64,000 nt of DNA from Nocardioides sp. Soil797 (lineage in GTDB: Bacteria; Actinomycetota; Actinomycetes; Propionibacteriales; Nocardioidaceae): the NCBI GenBank assembly GCA_001429555.1, contig LMSR01000004.1:1-64000 (forward strand), in the 5' to 3' direction. Positions 1-8,132 of this stretch are shown in pieces; the stretch's first letter is position 1, and each line of letters starts with the position of its first letter. The notes beneath the pieces are model-generated. The model searched no databases and was not told the DNA's origin. It worked only from the letters and a program-made list of their open reading frames with translations. A program made the translations under genes and the position numbers.

Positions 1-64
1 CCAGCACCAGCCGGACCGCCCGCTCCTTGACCTTCTCATCAATCCTCTTCGGCACGTCCAACAT
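1..64 (-). CDS. IS3-family transposase orfA, N-terminal fragment
   Basis: Only about 21 codons are inside the window. They read M-L-D-V-P-K-R-I-D-E-K-V-K-E-R-A-V-R-L, the typical opening of the IS3 OrfA helix-turn-helix protein that binds the element ends. ATG at 64-62 is the longest start. GTG at 55-53 fits the family start (V-P-K-R) better and has an AAAGGA ribosome site eight bases upstream, whereas ATG64 has no properly spaced site. The site lies inside a perfect hairpin described separately. The gene continues beyond base 1. Confidence 0.7.
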   Translation of the reverse strand, partial: MLDVPKRIDEKVKERAVRLVL

Positions 65-84
65 CCTTTCAACTCAAAAGGATG
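62..84 (-). promoter_or_regulatory. Hairpin enclosing transposase ribosome site and start
   Basis: The minus-strand transcript can form a perfect 8-bp stem: CATCCTTT (84-77), a 7-base loop (76-70), then AAAGGATG (69-62). The 3' arm contains the AAAGGA ribosome site and the ATG. When folded it would hide the translation start of the transposase. Hairpins of this type limit transposase synthesis in other insertion sequences; that role here is inference. Confidence 0.5.
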
Positions 85-150
85 CGGCATCAAACCTGGG
101 GCGCTTCAGCCAGCTGAGAGCGCGGGTGCTCGGGCCTGACCAGAACCCGG

Positions 151-837
151 TCACTCCAGCTGGGTGAGGACGTAGCTGACCGCGACGGACGGGCTCGACA
201 GCACCGGCACGTCCACGTCGGTGAGAAGGAGCTCCGCAGCAGCCATGCTGGCCTGGGAAAGCACGACGACGTCGACCCGATCGGCAAGCTCGCGCGCGGC
301 ATCGGCGACCAAATGCAGGTAGGCCTCTGTGTTTCCGGCTTCGAACTCCGCCCAGGCACCGGGCACCAGAACCAGCTCGACGGCTGGGACAGTGCCGGAC
401 GAGGTGGGGCCAGCAGCACCGGAGGCTGCAGACGAAGCGGCCGCCTCTGCCTCGAGCAGGCGTCGGGTCGGCGCCAACGTTGACTCGAGAGCCGCGATGA
501 CTCCGATCCGTCGTCCGCCCCTCTCCGCCGCATCGACCGCGGTGCGTGCCATCGGACGGTCCACCCGAAGTGTCACGACGTCACGGGCGACGCGCTCGGC
601 GAGGTCTCCGATCGTGGAACACGTGCACACGATGACGTCCGCGCCCGCCTGGCGGAGCTGTTCCAGCGCAACCTCGACCGAGGAGCCAACGGAGTCGATG
701 CCGTCGACCCGAGCCCTGACCAGCAGTGACTCGTCGACGACATGGAGCGTTCCGATCAGCGGCCGCAACCGGTGGGTGAGATCGTCGAAGGTCGCCACAT
801 GAGCCTGAGCAGTGTGCAGGAACCCGATCGACGTCAT
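151..837 (-). CDS. Asp/Glu/hydantoin racemase-superfamily protein
   Basis: This 228-residue protein has the racemase fold pattern: a beta strand ending in the first catalytic-cysteine loop (V-C-T-C-S-T-I-G, Cys71/Cys73) and a second repeat ending in V-V-V-L-S-Q-A-S-M. Two-base racemases carry a second Cys in that second loop; here it is Ala-Ser. A one-cysteine enzyme, or a decarboxylase or isomerase relative, is therefore as likely as a true racemase. I chose ATG837 because codons upstream have poor GC3 and no family resemblance. An alternative GTG at 909 has an AGGGA site seven bases upstream. The substrate is unknown. It sits alone beside the IS3 end. Confidence 0.72.
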   Translation of the reverse strand: MTSIGFLHTAQAHVATFDDLTHRLRPLIGTLHVVDESLLVRARVDGIDSVGSSVEVALEQLRQAGADVIVCTCSTIGDLAERVARDVVTLRVDRPMARTAVDAAERGGRRIGVIAALESTLAPTRRLLEAEAAASSAASGAAGPTSSGTVPAVELVLVPGAWAEFEAGNTEAYLHLVADAARELADRVDVVVLSQASMAAAELLLTDVDVPVLSSPSVAVSYVLTQLE

Positions 838-933
838 GCGGGAGACGCTGCCACACGGCACTGGTCCATCAACCCTTGACCTCTCGGCCGGCAAGGACTG
901 AGGTCTCACGACACAGTCCCTGACGCCTCGTGG

Positions 934-1293
934 TCAGCCGGGACCGTGGGGGTGGGTGAGGTCATAGGCGCGCGACACCTTCTGCGGCACCACCATGCGC
1001 CACGCGTCGACGACGAACTCGCGCGCCTCGGCAGGATCGAGGGTGGCCAGGTTGGCATGCACCCAGTTGAAACGCAGGTCGGACTCGCGGGGCAGGTGGA
1101 ATCGGTCCGGTTCGCCGCCCACGAGGGCGGCGCGCTCCTCCTTGGGGAACCCGAAGCCCATCACCGACTCGTCGACCGAGAACGCCACATAGACGATCTG
1201 CTTGACGCGGAACTTGAGCTGGCGGCGGACGTACACCTCGTAGGAACGCTCCAACTCGGAGCCGAGATGCCTGACGTCGTCGACGACTGCCAT
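934..1293 (-). CDS. MmcQ/YjbR family protein
   Basis: This 119-residue protein ends in a pattern typical of the YjbR fold (small proteins of the CyaY-like DNA-binding superfamily): P-R-E-S-D-L-R-F-N-W-V, then D-P-A-E-A-R-E-F-V-V-D-A-W-R-M-V-V-P. The start is ATG1293, with GAAGGG eight bases upstream; longer frames read into a divergent promoter. The molecular role of the family is poorly defined and no substrate can be given. It is transcribed away from the GNAT gene at 1388, and the 94-base gap between them holds a palindrome. Confidence 0.8.
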   Translation of the reverse strand: MAVVDDVRHLGSELERSYEVYVRRQLKFRVKQIVYVAFSVDESVMGFGFPKEERAALVGGEPDRFHLPRESDLRFNWVHANLATLDPAEAREFVVDAWRMVVPQKVSRAYDLTHPHGPG

Positions 1294-1313
1294 GACTGAA
1301 GCCCTTCGCCGCG

Positions 1314-1332
1314 ACCGGTTCCGCCAACCGGT
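1314..1332. promoter_or_regulatory. Palindrome in divergent promoter region
   Basis: ACCGGTT-ccgcc-AACCGGT is a perfect 7-bp inverted repeat with a 5-bp spacer, placed between the divergent YjbR and GNAT starts. It could be an operator shared by both genes. No regulator gene is adjacent, so the assignment is weak. Confidence 0.3.
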
Positions 1333-1387
1333 GCAGCTTGATCCTCCCACGTGGTCCAAGCCTCGCGAAGGGTGAAAGGCTGACGGA

Positions 1388-1891
1388 ATGAGTGCAATCG
1401 ACCTGGCCGATCGCCGCTTCACTGTCGAGCAAGCCACCGAGGACGACATCCCCGGTCTGGCTGCCCTGTTGGCCGACGACGACATCGGCTCGACCCGCGA
1501 ATCGCCCGACCTGGCGCCGTACGTGGTTGCCTTCCGCGAGATCGATGCCGACCCGCAGCACTACCTCGCCGCGGTGCGCGACGAGGCCGGTGACCTGGTC
1601 GCGACCCTGCAGCTGACCGTGCTCCCGGGTCTGGCGCGGGCCGGGGCCAGGCGTCTCCAGGTCGAAGCCTTCCGGGTCGCCTCCAGCACCCGCGGGACGG
1701 GGCTGGGAGCCGCGCTGCTGGAGTGGGCCGCTGCGTACGGCGCGGAGCGTGGAGCGGACCTCGTGCAGCTGACCTCCGACAAGCGTCGGGTCGACGCCCA
1801 CCGGTTCTACGAGCGGCTCGGCTACACCGCGACCCACGAAGGCTTCAAACGCGCGCTGGGCCAGCCGGCGCACTCCGGGTCAGCGCAATGA
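1388..1891 (+). CDS. GNAT family N-acetyltransferase
   Basis: This 167-residue acetyltransferase carries the acetyl-CoA pyrophosphate loop (motif A) as V-A-S-S-T-R-G-T-G-L-G-A-A-L-L, around residues 97-111. It also has the C-terminal motif D-A-H-R-F-Y-E-R-L-G-Y, typical of GNATs acting on small molecules or antibiotics. It would transfer an acetyl group from acetyl-CoA to an amine; the acceptor cannot be predicted. The end overlaps by 12 bases the convergent end of the secreted BNR gene. It starts 94 bases from the divergent YjbR gene. Confidence 0.88.
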   Translation: MSAIDLADRRFTVEQATEDDIPGLAALLADDDIGSTRESPDLAPYVVAFREIDADPQHYLAAVRDEAGDLVATLQLTVLPGLARAGARRLQVEAFRVASSTRGTGLGAALLEWAAAYGAERGADLVQLTSDKRRVDAHRFYERLGYTATHEGFKRALGQPAHSGSAQ

Positions 1892-2965
1892 GAGCGTGGC
1901 GGCGCGCCCATTTCCGCCGGCCGCCCAACACATACGTCGCACACAGTCGAGCGTGTGGAAGCCGGTCTCGGAGAACTGCTCCCACGTGCGTCCGCCATCG
2001 CGGCTGACGCTGCTGCCCATCACGTCGCCGGACTCGCCGACCACCACGAGTGTGTTGCGCCGCCCCTGCACCCACGCGGCGTCCTCGCCGAGGTGGGCCA
2101 GGTCGCCGGCGCTGCTCCACGTGCCACGACGCGAGGTCCGGGCCGTGGCATCGACACCGTCGTCGGGAGCCGAGAAGTCCCCGCCCACCGCGATGCCCTC
2201 GTGCGACGAACGGAACGCCAACCCGAAGACCCCGGCCGCCTCGCCCGCGGGGATCGTGGAGTCGCTCGCCCGCCAGGTGCGCCCGAAGTTGCTCGAGTGG
2301 AACACCCGCGACGCGCTCCCGCCGGAGCCGAACCAGGCGTCGCGGCCCTTGATCACCAGGCAGTCACCGCTGGCGGAGAAGTTGGCCTCACCCGTCGAGT
2401 CGGGCATGCCCTGGTCGGAGCGCACCTGCCAGGTCCGGCCGCCGTCCTCGGTGGCGATGATGCGGAACTTGCCGTCGACCGGGTCGCTGACAGCAAGGCC
2501 GCGCTTGCCGCCGGGGTAGAAGTCCATGCAGTTGTAGAAGGCGGTCTCCTCGGTGTTGCGGAACGTCTCGGTCCACGACGCTCCGCCGTCGGTGGTGCGG
2601 AAGATGCGTGAGGCCTCACCGGGCCCGATGGCCAGGATCGAGGCGGTCCGCGCGCTGGTGGCCTCGACATCACGGAAGCCGAGTCCCTCGGTTCCGGGCG
2701 GGCTCACGTCGTCCCAGGACCTGCCGCCGTCGGTGGTGCGGAAGATCTTGCCGGGGCCGCCCTCGGTCAGGCTCGAGCCGCTCGCCCACGCCGTACGGTC
2801 ATCGACCGCGTCGAGCCCGCGGAAGCTCTGGTCGGCGTCGACCACCGACTCGTGCCAGGTGGGATTCGTGTGGTCGTGACCATGTTCCGGAGCAGCAGCC
2901 GTTGCCGGCGTACCGAACGGAAGCGTTGAGACGACCACGGCGAGGGTTCCGAGAAGGATGCGCAT
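1880..2965 (-). CDS. Secreted BNR/Ycf48-like beta-propeller protein
   Basis: The 361-residue protein has an N-terminal signal peptide (M-R-I-L-L-G-T-L-A-V-V-V, cleavage near T-A-A-A). Repeated Asp-box motifs follow: T-D-G-G-R-S-W, T-D-G-G-A-S-W, E-D-G-G-R-T-W, N-F-G-R-T-W and R-D-G-G-R-T-W. Each Asp box marks one blade of a beta-propeller, as in sialidases and Ycf48. No sialidase catalytic Arg triad is evident, so an enzymatic call is not made. A scaffold or binding role outside the cell is likely. ATG2965 was chosen because it opens the signal peptide. A His-rich stretch (H-G-H-D-H) lies near the mature N-terminus. Confidence 0.8.
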   Translation of the reverse strand: MRILLGTLAVVVSTLPFGTPATAAAPEHGHDHTNPTWHESVVDADQSFRGLDAVDDRTAWASGSSLTEGGPGKIFRTTDGGRSWDDVSPPGTEGLGFRDVEATSARTASILAIGPGEASRIFRTTDGGASWTETFRNTEETAFYNCMDFYPGGKRGLAVSDPVDGKFRIIATEDGGRTWQVRSDQGMPDSTGEANFSASGDCLVIKGRDAWFGSGGSASRVFHSSNFGRTWRASDSTIPAGEAAGVFGLAFRSSHEGIAVGGDFSAPDDGVDATARTSRRGTWSSAGDLAHLGEDAAWVQGRRNTLVVVGESGDVMGSSVSRDGGRTWEQFSETGFHTLDCVRRMCWAAGGNGRAATLSLR

Positions 2966-3087
2966 GCTCGGCACCCTGCCGCTCCCGGCGCCGTCTGTCC
3001 AGAGGCAGTACGGCGGCCGCGGCGCAGCGATGAATTTGCGCCTCGAGCCCGGTCTCAACTGAGGACGGCCGACGACTGGAGGACCAC

Positions 3088-3663
3088 ATGCCTGACCTGA
3101 TGGTCGACTTCATCACCTCGCTCGACGGATACGGCGCGGCCGAGGGCTGGCCGGGCTTCTGGGGGATGGAGACGCCGGAGTACCTGAACTGGCTCGGCGA
3201 GCAGCCCGAGCACACCCATCTGATGGGTGCCACGACGTATCGCCTGATGTCGGGCTTCGCCGCGGAGGCGGGCCCGGGTGACGACCCCATGGCCGCCCTC
3301 GAGAAGGTGGTCTTCTCCTCGACCCTGACCGCGCCACTCACCTGGCCGAACTCCACGCTGGTTGCGACCGACCCGGTCGAGGCGGTGCGCGCGATGAAGT
3401 CCATCGGCACCAAGCCGTTGGCCACGCTGGGCAGCCTCATGCTGGTCCGCTCCTTGCTGGCTGCCGGGCTGGTGGATCGCTTCCGCGTGGTCGTCTTCCC
3501 GGTGGTCAACGGAAAGACCGGCCGCGAGCGCATCTACGACGGCTGGCCGGAGGTCGCGCTCGACCTGGTCGAGAGCCGCACCTTCGACGGCGGCATGCAG
3601 TTGCTCGCCTACGCGCCGAGGGTGTTGGACGGACCGCCCGGCGAGGATTCCGGGGCGTCCTGA
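3088..3663 (+). CDS. Dihydrofolate reductase family (RibD C-terminal domain) protein
   Basis: This 191-residue protein has the RibD/DHFR fold signature: D-F-I-T-S-L-D-G-Y near the N-terminus, H-L-M-G-A-T-T-Y-R around residue 45, and a V-D-R-F-R-V-V-V-F-P-V strand near residue 130. Family members are NADPH-dependent reductases related to riboflavin-pathway RibD, but most actinobacterial stand-alone copies have no known substrate. A relative lies at 26333-26935. The next gene starts 20-30 bases downstream on the same strand, so read-through into the AraC gene is possible. Confidence 0.82.
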   Translation: MPDLMVDFITSLDGYGAAEGWPGFWGMETPEYLNWLGEQPEHTHLMGATTYRLMSGFAAEAGPGDDPMAALEKVVFSSTLTAPLTWPNSTLVATDPVEAVRAMKSIGTKPLATLGSLMLVRSLLAAGLVDRFRVVVFPVVNGKTGRERIYDGWPEVALDLVESRTFDGGMQLLAYAPRVLDGPPGEDSGAS

Positions 3664-3683
3664 TCTCACCTACGCTGTCCTGC

Positions 3684-4715
3684 GTGGGACCGATGATCCG
3701 GGCGGCCAGCCTGCGTGGCTTCGTGCCGCTGGTCGCCGAGCTGGGTGGCGACGTCGACGACCTGCTCGACCGGTTCGGCATCGAGCGGGAAACCCTGGCC
3801 GACGACGACGGACTGGTCTCGATCACCGCGCACGACCGCATGCTCGACGCCGCCGCCGAGGAGCTCGGCTGCCCTGACCTGGGGCTGCGCCTCGCAGATC
3901 GACAGGATCTCGGCATCCTCGGCCAGCTCGCCGTGGCGATCGAGGCCTCGCCGACGGCCGCGGATGCCCTGCAGTGCGCCTCGCGCTTCATGTTCGTGCA
4001 CAGCTCGGCCCTGCGCGTCGACCTGGAGCCGGACCCGTGGGGCGATCCGGCGATCGTGGCGATGACCTATCACAAGGACCTCGCCGAGTCGCCGTACTCT
4101 TCGCAGGCGATGGAACTCGGCGTCGGCGTCTTCCACCGGGTCGCCACCAACCTGATCGGCAGCGCCGAAGGACTGCGCACGGTCGAGCTCCCGCACCAGC
4201 CGATCTCGCCGGTCGCCCGCTACCTGGAGTTCTTCGGGGTCGACGTGAAGTTCGGTCGGCCGACCGGTGCGCTCCGGGTCGAGCGGCGCCTGCTCGACGA
4301 GCAGTTCGCCGGCTCCAACGAGACCATTCGCCAACTGGCCATGGACCACCTCGTCAACGCGTACGACGACCCCGCGCGGCTGGTCTCCACGCAGGTCCGC
4401 CGCGCGCTCGCCGGGAGCCTGCACACCACCAGCCCAGCGATCGCCAACGTGGCCCGCCTGCTCGCCGTCCATCCGCGCACGCTGCAACGCCAACTCGCGG
4501 CCGAGGGGACGTCCTTCGAGCTGGTCCTCGACGACGTACGCCGGGAAGCCGCGCGACACTTCGTCACCCACACGCAGATGCCACTCGGCCAGGTCGCGGC
4601 GATGGTGGGCTTCACGGAGCAGTCCACGCTCAGCCACGCCTGCCGCCGATGGTTCGGTCTCAGTCCCCGTGAGCTGCGCCGCTCTGCCGCCCCGACCACC
4701 AAGTTGTCGCACTGA
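3684..4715 (+). CDS. AraC family transcriptional regulator
   Basis: About 340 residues. The N-terminal two-thirds resembles the ligand-binding domain of the OruR/ArgR-like AraC subgroup (A-S-L-R-G-F-V-P-L-V-A-E-L-G-G). The C-terminus is a double helix-turn-helix with H-P-R-T-L-Q-R-Q-L and the second-helix signature V-A-A-M-V-G-F-T-E-Q-S-T-L-S-H-A. Starts are GTG3684 or ATG3693 and neither has a clear ribosome site. It precedes the MBL/SDR/lipase operon by 39 bases on the same strand and is the natural candidate for its regulator, probably responding to a lipid-like or hydrophobic inducer (inference). Confidence 0.88.
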   Translation: MGPMIRAASLRGFVPLVAELGGDVDDLLDRFGIERETLADDDGLVSITAHDRMLDAAAEELGCPDLGLRLADRQDLGILGQLAVAIEASPTAADALQCASRFMFVHSSALRVDLEPDPWGDPAIVAMTYHKDLAESPYSSQAMELGVGVFHRVATNLIGSAEGLRTVELPHQPISPVARYLEFFGVDVKFGRPTGALRVERRLLDEQFAGSNETIRQLAMDHLVNAYDDPARLVSTQVRRALAGSLHTTSPAIANVARLLAVHPRTLQRQLAAEGTSFELVLDDVRREAARHFVTHTQMPLGQVAAMVGFTEQSTLSHACRRWFGLSPRELRRSAAPTTKLSH

Positions 4716-4754
4716 AACAAGTCTTTGGTTCGAGGTGGTTGCACCCTTGGCCAT

Positions 4755-5894
4755 ATGTCGAAGAGCGCAGAAGTCAAGCAGGGCACGAACCTCGCCGCCA
4801 TCGGTGCCCGGAGCATTCCCGAGTTCGAGGGGGTCCACGACGTCTGGCCGCGTGGCGAGCGGTTGCGCGCGGTCCGCGAAGCCGCGACGGCGTACAAGGC
4901 TCGCTTCAAGCAGCAGGGCCAGATCCGGGCGGTGAAGTCGGTCGACATCGCCGCCGCGCCGTACCCCGTGAACTATGCCTTCCACGACGCCGTGTCGGTG
5001 CCGACGCTGCCGCTGATCTCGATGATCAACCGGATGATCGTCGTGCAGTACGACGACTGGAACGGCACGGCGCGCACCCTGGTCTTCGAACCGACGATGC
5101 CCGACGGCTCGGCCGAGGCGCCGTTCTACAGCAACCTGCAGAAGCTGATGGACAGGATCCCCGGCAGCAAGCTCGCCGAGAAGATCATGCTCAAGTACTA
5201 CAACGAGCCGAGCGACGTGCTTCGTCAACTGGGGTTGGCTCCTGAGGACATCGACTTCTGCACCTTCGACCATCTCCACGTGCAGGACCCGCGGATGATC
5301 CTCGGCTCCACCGAGGTGATCGAGGGTGAGTCCGAGCCCCGCCAACCCCTCTTCGGCGACGCCAAGATGCTGGTCCACTCGCGCGAGCTGGCCACCTTGC
5401 AGTCGCTGCACCCGATGCAGTGGGCGTGGTACGTCGACGGCGGGCTCGGCGGCGTCGACCCCGACAAGTTCGCCACCTTCGACGGCGACATCGAGCTCGG
5501 CCCGGGCATCGCGCTGCTCTGGACACCCGGCCACACCGACGGCAACCACTCACTGGTGATCAACACCCCTGACGGCGTCTGGGTATCGTCCGAGAACGGG
5601 ATCTCGCTCGACAACTGGCAGCCCGAGCTGTCGAAGATCCCCGGCGTGAAGCGCTACCACGAGCAGTTCGGCCGTGAGATCTGCCCGAACGCCAACACCC
5701 TCGAGGACTCCCTCGACCAGTACGACTCCATGATCAAGGAGAAGACACTGGCCGACCCGTGCCAGTCCGACCCCCGCTGGCTGCAGATCCTGCCCAGCAC
5801 CGAGATGGTGCCGTGGAAGCGGTTCTGGCCGGTCGTGCCCACCTACCTCCACGGCGGCATCGAGTACGGCACGATCACCGCGGGGTCCCGGTGA
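4755..5894 (+). CDS. MBL-fold metallohydrolase with variant metal motif
   Basis: This 379-residue protein has the beta-lactamase-fold metal signatures in altered form. The first reads F-D-H-L-H-V-Q-D (His173, His175) where H-x-H-x-D-H is usual, so the last His is missing. The second is intact, T-P-G-H-T-D-G-N-H (His260). The family cleaves esters, lactones or thioesters using two metals; a one-metal or altered site is possible here. ATG4755 is used, and the frame remains open a few codons further upstream. It is the first gene of an operon: its stop overlaps the SDR start (GTGA), and the AraC gene lies just upstream. Confidence 0.8.
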   Translation: MSKSAEVKQGTNLAAIGARSIPEFEGVHDVWPRGERLRAVREAATAYKARFKQQGQIRAVKSVDIAAAPYPVNYAFHDAVSVPTLPLISMINRMIVVQYDDWNGTARTLVFEPTMPDGSAEAPFYSNLQKLMDRIPGSKLAEKIMLKYYNEPSDVLRQLGLAPEDIDFCTFDHLHVQDPRMILGSTEVIEGESEPRQPLFGDAKMLVHSRELATLQSLHPMQWAWYVDGGLGGVDPDKFATFDGDIELGPGIALLWTPGHTDGNHSLVINTPDGVWVSSENGISLDNWQPELSKIPGVKRYHEQFGREICPNANTLEDSLDQYDSMIKEKTLADPCQSDPRWLQILPSTEMVPWKRFWPVVPTYLHGGIEYGTITAGSR

Positions 5895-6718
5895 GTGGGT
5901 CGCTCGGTGGTGCCGTCGTCACCGGCGCCGGTCGGGGTCTGGGCAAGGAGATCGCCCGACTGCTGGTCGATCGCGGGCACCAGGTGCTGATCACCGATGT
6001 CGACGAAGTGGCCGCGAAGGCTGCCGCTGACGAGATCGGTGGCGGGGCCACGTCGCGGGCCGTCGACGTCCGTGACCAGGCCCAGGTCGAGGCTGCCCGC
6101 GACGCGATCGTCGAGCGAGCCGGACGCCTCGACGTCTGGGTCAACAACGCCGGGGTGCTCGTCACCGGGCCGGCCTGGGAGCAGGACGAGGCCGCGCGTC
6201 GCCTGATGATCGAGGTGAACGCGATCGGCACCATCAACGGCACCGTGGCCGCCCTCGAGGCGATGCGTGGCAACGGTGGTGGCCACATCGTCAACATCGC
6301 ATCGCTGGCCGGGATCACGGCGGTGACGGGAGAGGCGGTCTACGCCGCGTCGAAGCACGCGGTGATGGGGTTCAGCCTGAGCACGGTGGCCGACCTCAAG
6401 GCAGCCGGGGTCAAGGACATCGACATCTCCTGCGTCTGCCCGGACGGCATCTGGACCCCGATGCTGCACGACAAGCTGACCGACCCGGCGGCCGCCCTGT
6501 CGTTCTCGGGCAAGTTGCTGCAACCTGAGGAAGTCGTCGCGGCGGTGCGCAAGACGCTCGACAGGCCCAAGCTGGTAGCGATCGTGCCGAGGTGGCGTGG
6601 CCTGGTGGCCAGGGCCGGCGACTTCATCCCCGAGTTCGGCGTTGCCGCGGTGCCGTTGGTCGTCGCCCAAGGGCGCCGGGTCCAGAAGAAGATGCTGAAC
6701 AAGCAGGAGCAACGATGA
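5891..6718 (+). CDS. Short-chain dehydrogenase/reductase (SDR)
   Basis: This 275-residue classical SDR has T-G-A-G-R-G-L-G (NAD(P) binding), N-N-A-G near residue 85 and the catalytic Y-A-A-S-K (Tyr151, Lys155). It would oxidise or reduce an alcohol/ketone with NAD(P). The start is GTG5891, overlapping the upstream stop by four bases; upstream codons in the same frame belong to another reading frame of the MBL gene. Its own stop overlaps the lipase ATG. The order hydrolase-dehydrogenase-lipase suggests stepwise breakdown of an ester or lipid substrate (inference). Confidence 0.88.
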   Translation: MSGSLGGAVVTGAGRGLGKEIARLLVDRGHQVLITDVDEVAAKAAADEIGGGATSRAVDVRDQAQVEAARDAIVERAGRLDVWVNNAGVLVTGPAWEQDEAARRLMIEVNAIGTINGTVAALEAMRGNGGGHIVNIASLAGITAVTGEAVYAASKHAVMGFSLSTVADLKAAGVKDIDISCVCPDGIWTPMLHDKLTDPAAALSFSGKLLQPEEVVAAVRKTLDRPKLVAIVPRWRGLVARAGDFIPEFGVAAVPLVVAQGRRVQKKMLNKQEQR

Positions 6719-8013
6719 GTGCCGAGGCTCACGAGCGGGTCGTTCCGCACACCGACGAGACCGACGAACGCCGTCCGCTGCTGCCCAGCCTCGATCCCTT
6801 CCACGACGCCCCGAGCGACCTCGCCCGGCTGAGCCCGGGCACGATCATCCGCAGCCGGGAGGTGCGGCTGGGCCTTCTCGGCCTGGTGCCACAGCGCGGG
6901 CTGCGTGCCTGGCAGCTCGCCTACCGCAGCAACGACCTGAACGGACGCCCCGAGGTGGCGGTCACCACGGTCGTGCTGCCGCGCCACCACGACCCGGAGC
7001 AGCCGCAGCGCATGGTCGCCTACCAGTGCGCCATCGACGCGGTCGCCGACAAGTGCTTCCCGTCGTACGCCCTGCGTCCCGGGGCGCGTTCGTGGGGAGC
7101 GCTGCCGCAGTTCGAGCTGCTGCTGATGGCCGCACTGCTGGAGCGCGGACACGTGCTGACCATCGCGGACCACGAGGGACGTGGCGGCCACTTCGCTGCT
7201 CCGCGCGAACCCGGCTTCCGCACCCTCGACGGCATCCGGGCCGCACTGGCCTTCCCCGCCCTTGGCCTGGACGCGGACACCGACGTCGCCCTCTTCGGCT
7301 ACTCGGGCGGGGGCATGGCCTCGGCCTGGGCGGCCGAGATGGCACCGAGCTACGCCCCGGAGCTCTCGGTGGTGGGAGCCGTGCTCGGCTCGCCGGTCGG
7401 TGACCCCGGCCAGGCCTTCATCAAGCTCAACGGCGGACTCAACGCCGGGCTCCCGGCACTGGTCGTGGCCGGACTGCGGCACATCTACCCCGGCCTCGCC
7501 CGGGTGATCGACGAGAACGCCAGCGAGCAAGGCATCGCCCGGCTCGACAAGCTGGAGCGACAGACCACGGTGGCCGCCGTGGTCGGTCACGCCTTCAACG
7601 ACTTCGACGACTACCTCGACGCGCCGCTTGCCGACGTACTGGCCACGCCCGAGGTCCTCGACGTGTTCGATGACCTCCGACTCGGTACCCGCGTGCCGAC
7701 CTGCCCCGTGCTCGTGGTGCAGTCGGTCAACGACCAGATCATCGATGTCGCCGAGGTCGACACCCAGGTCGCGGCGTACGCCGACGGCGGGGCCGACGTC
7801 CGCTACGTCCGGGACCGGTGCAGCGAGCACATCAGCCTGATGGTGCTCGCCATGCCCGCGATGATGGACTGGTTGGAGCAGCGCTTCGAGGGCGAGGAAC
7901 CTCCGACCGGCACCGCGACCGTCACCTCGTTGGCGCTCTCGGGGCGTGCGCTCGTCGGGTTCGCGGCGATGCTCGGGGCTGCGGCGAAGACGTTGGTCGG
8001 TCGCGCCGGCTGA
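6715..8013 (+). CDS. Lipase family alpha/beta hydrolase (LIP-type)
   Basis: This 432-residue protein resembles the secretory-lipase family (LIP). The nucleophile elbow is G-Y-S-G-G-G (Ser197), with an acid in V-V-Q-S-V-N-D-Q-I-I and a His in C-S-E-H-I-S-L. No signal peptide is visible, so it probably acts in the cytoplasm despite the family name. ATG6715 overlaps the SDR stop (ATGA), making it the last gene of the AraC-MBL-SDR-lipase run. A 66-bp palindromic element follows 43 bases later and may end transcription. Confidence 0.82.
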   Translation: MSAEAHERVVPHTDETDERRPLLPSLDPFHDAPSDLARLSPGTIIRSREVRLGLLGLVPQRGLRAWQLAYRSNDLNGRPEVAVTTVVLPRHHDPEQPQRMVAYQCAIDAVADKCFPSYALRPGARSWGALPQFELLLMAALLERGHVLTIADHEGRGGHFAAPREPGFRTLDGIRAALAFPALGLDADTDVALFGYSGGGMASAWAAEMAPSYAPELSVVGAVLGSPVGDPGQAFIKLNGGLNAGLPALVVAGLRHIYPGLARVIDENASEQGIARLDKLERQTTVAAVVGHAFNDFDDYLDAPLADVLATPEVLDVFDDLRLGTRVPTCPVLVVQSVNDQIIDVAEVDTQVAAYADGGADVRYVRDRCSEHISLMVLAMPAMMDWLEQRFEGEEPPTGTATVTSLALSGRALVGFAAMLGAAAKTLVGRAG

Positions 8014-8056
8014 GCGGGTTCGCCTGGTGACGCCGGTGCCCACCGCGCGAAATGTC

Positions 8057-8122
8057 GTGCAGTTACCGAAACGTATGCAGGAATTCTGCGGTCAGAACCT
8101 GCGGACTGTTCGGTAACTACAC
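8057..8122. repeat. 66-bp palindromic repeat, copy 1
   Basis: The left arm 8057-8081 (starts GTGCAGTTACCGAAACG) and right arm 8098-8122 pair at 20 of 25 positions. The left arm is identical over 25 bases to that of copy 2 at 42578, and both copies span exactly 66 bases. It lies between two convergent genes (lipase ending 8013, hydrolase ending 8133), where it could work as a two-way terminator. It is a dispersed repeat whose family I cannot name. Confidence 0.75.
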
Positions 8123-8132
8123 CAGTTCCTGG

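Larger units (their letters stand above)
1..108 (-). mobile_element. Left end of an IS3-family insertion sequence, cut by window edge
   Basis: Read on the minus strand, the element begins with an IS3-like terminal sequence whose outer TGAAGCGCCCC lies at 108-98. A leader of about 45 bases follows, then the N-terminus of an orfA-type transposase runs off the window at base 1. A terminal TG, a short leader and an orfA start of this kind are the usual IS3 left-end layout. The other end, orfB and any target duplication lie outside the window, so completeness cannot be judged. The boundary at 108 is inferred from resemblance to IS3 ends, not from a visible duplication. Confidence 0.55.

Noticed and set aside
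838..909. GTG909 start for the racemase-like protein
   Set aside because: It has a fair ribosome site, but codons 838-909 have low GC at third positions and no family similarity. It is kept only as an alternative.
1302..1372. CCCTTCGC/GCGAAGGG pair as a long hairpin
   Set aside because: Arms are 55 bases apart and one is the YjbR ribosome site. Chance pairing is likely.
3666..5549. Long open frame (627 codons) antisense to AraC and MBL genes
   Set aside because: Repetitive Asp/Val/Gly/Arg-rich composition without motifs. The opposite strand encodes two recognisable families with normal codon use. Such long shadows are expected in GC-rich DNA.
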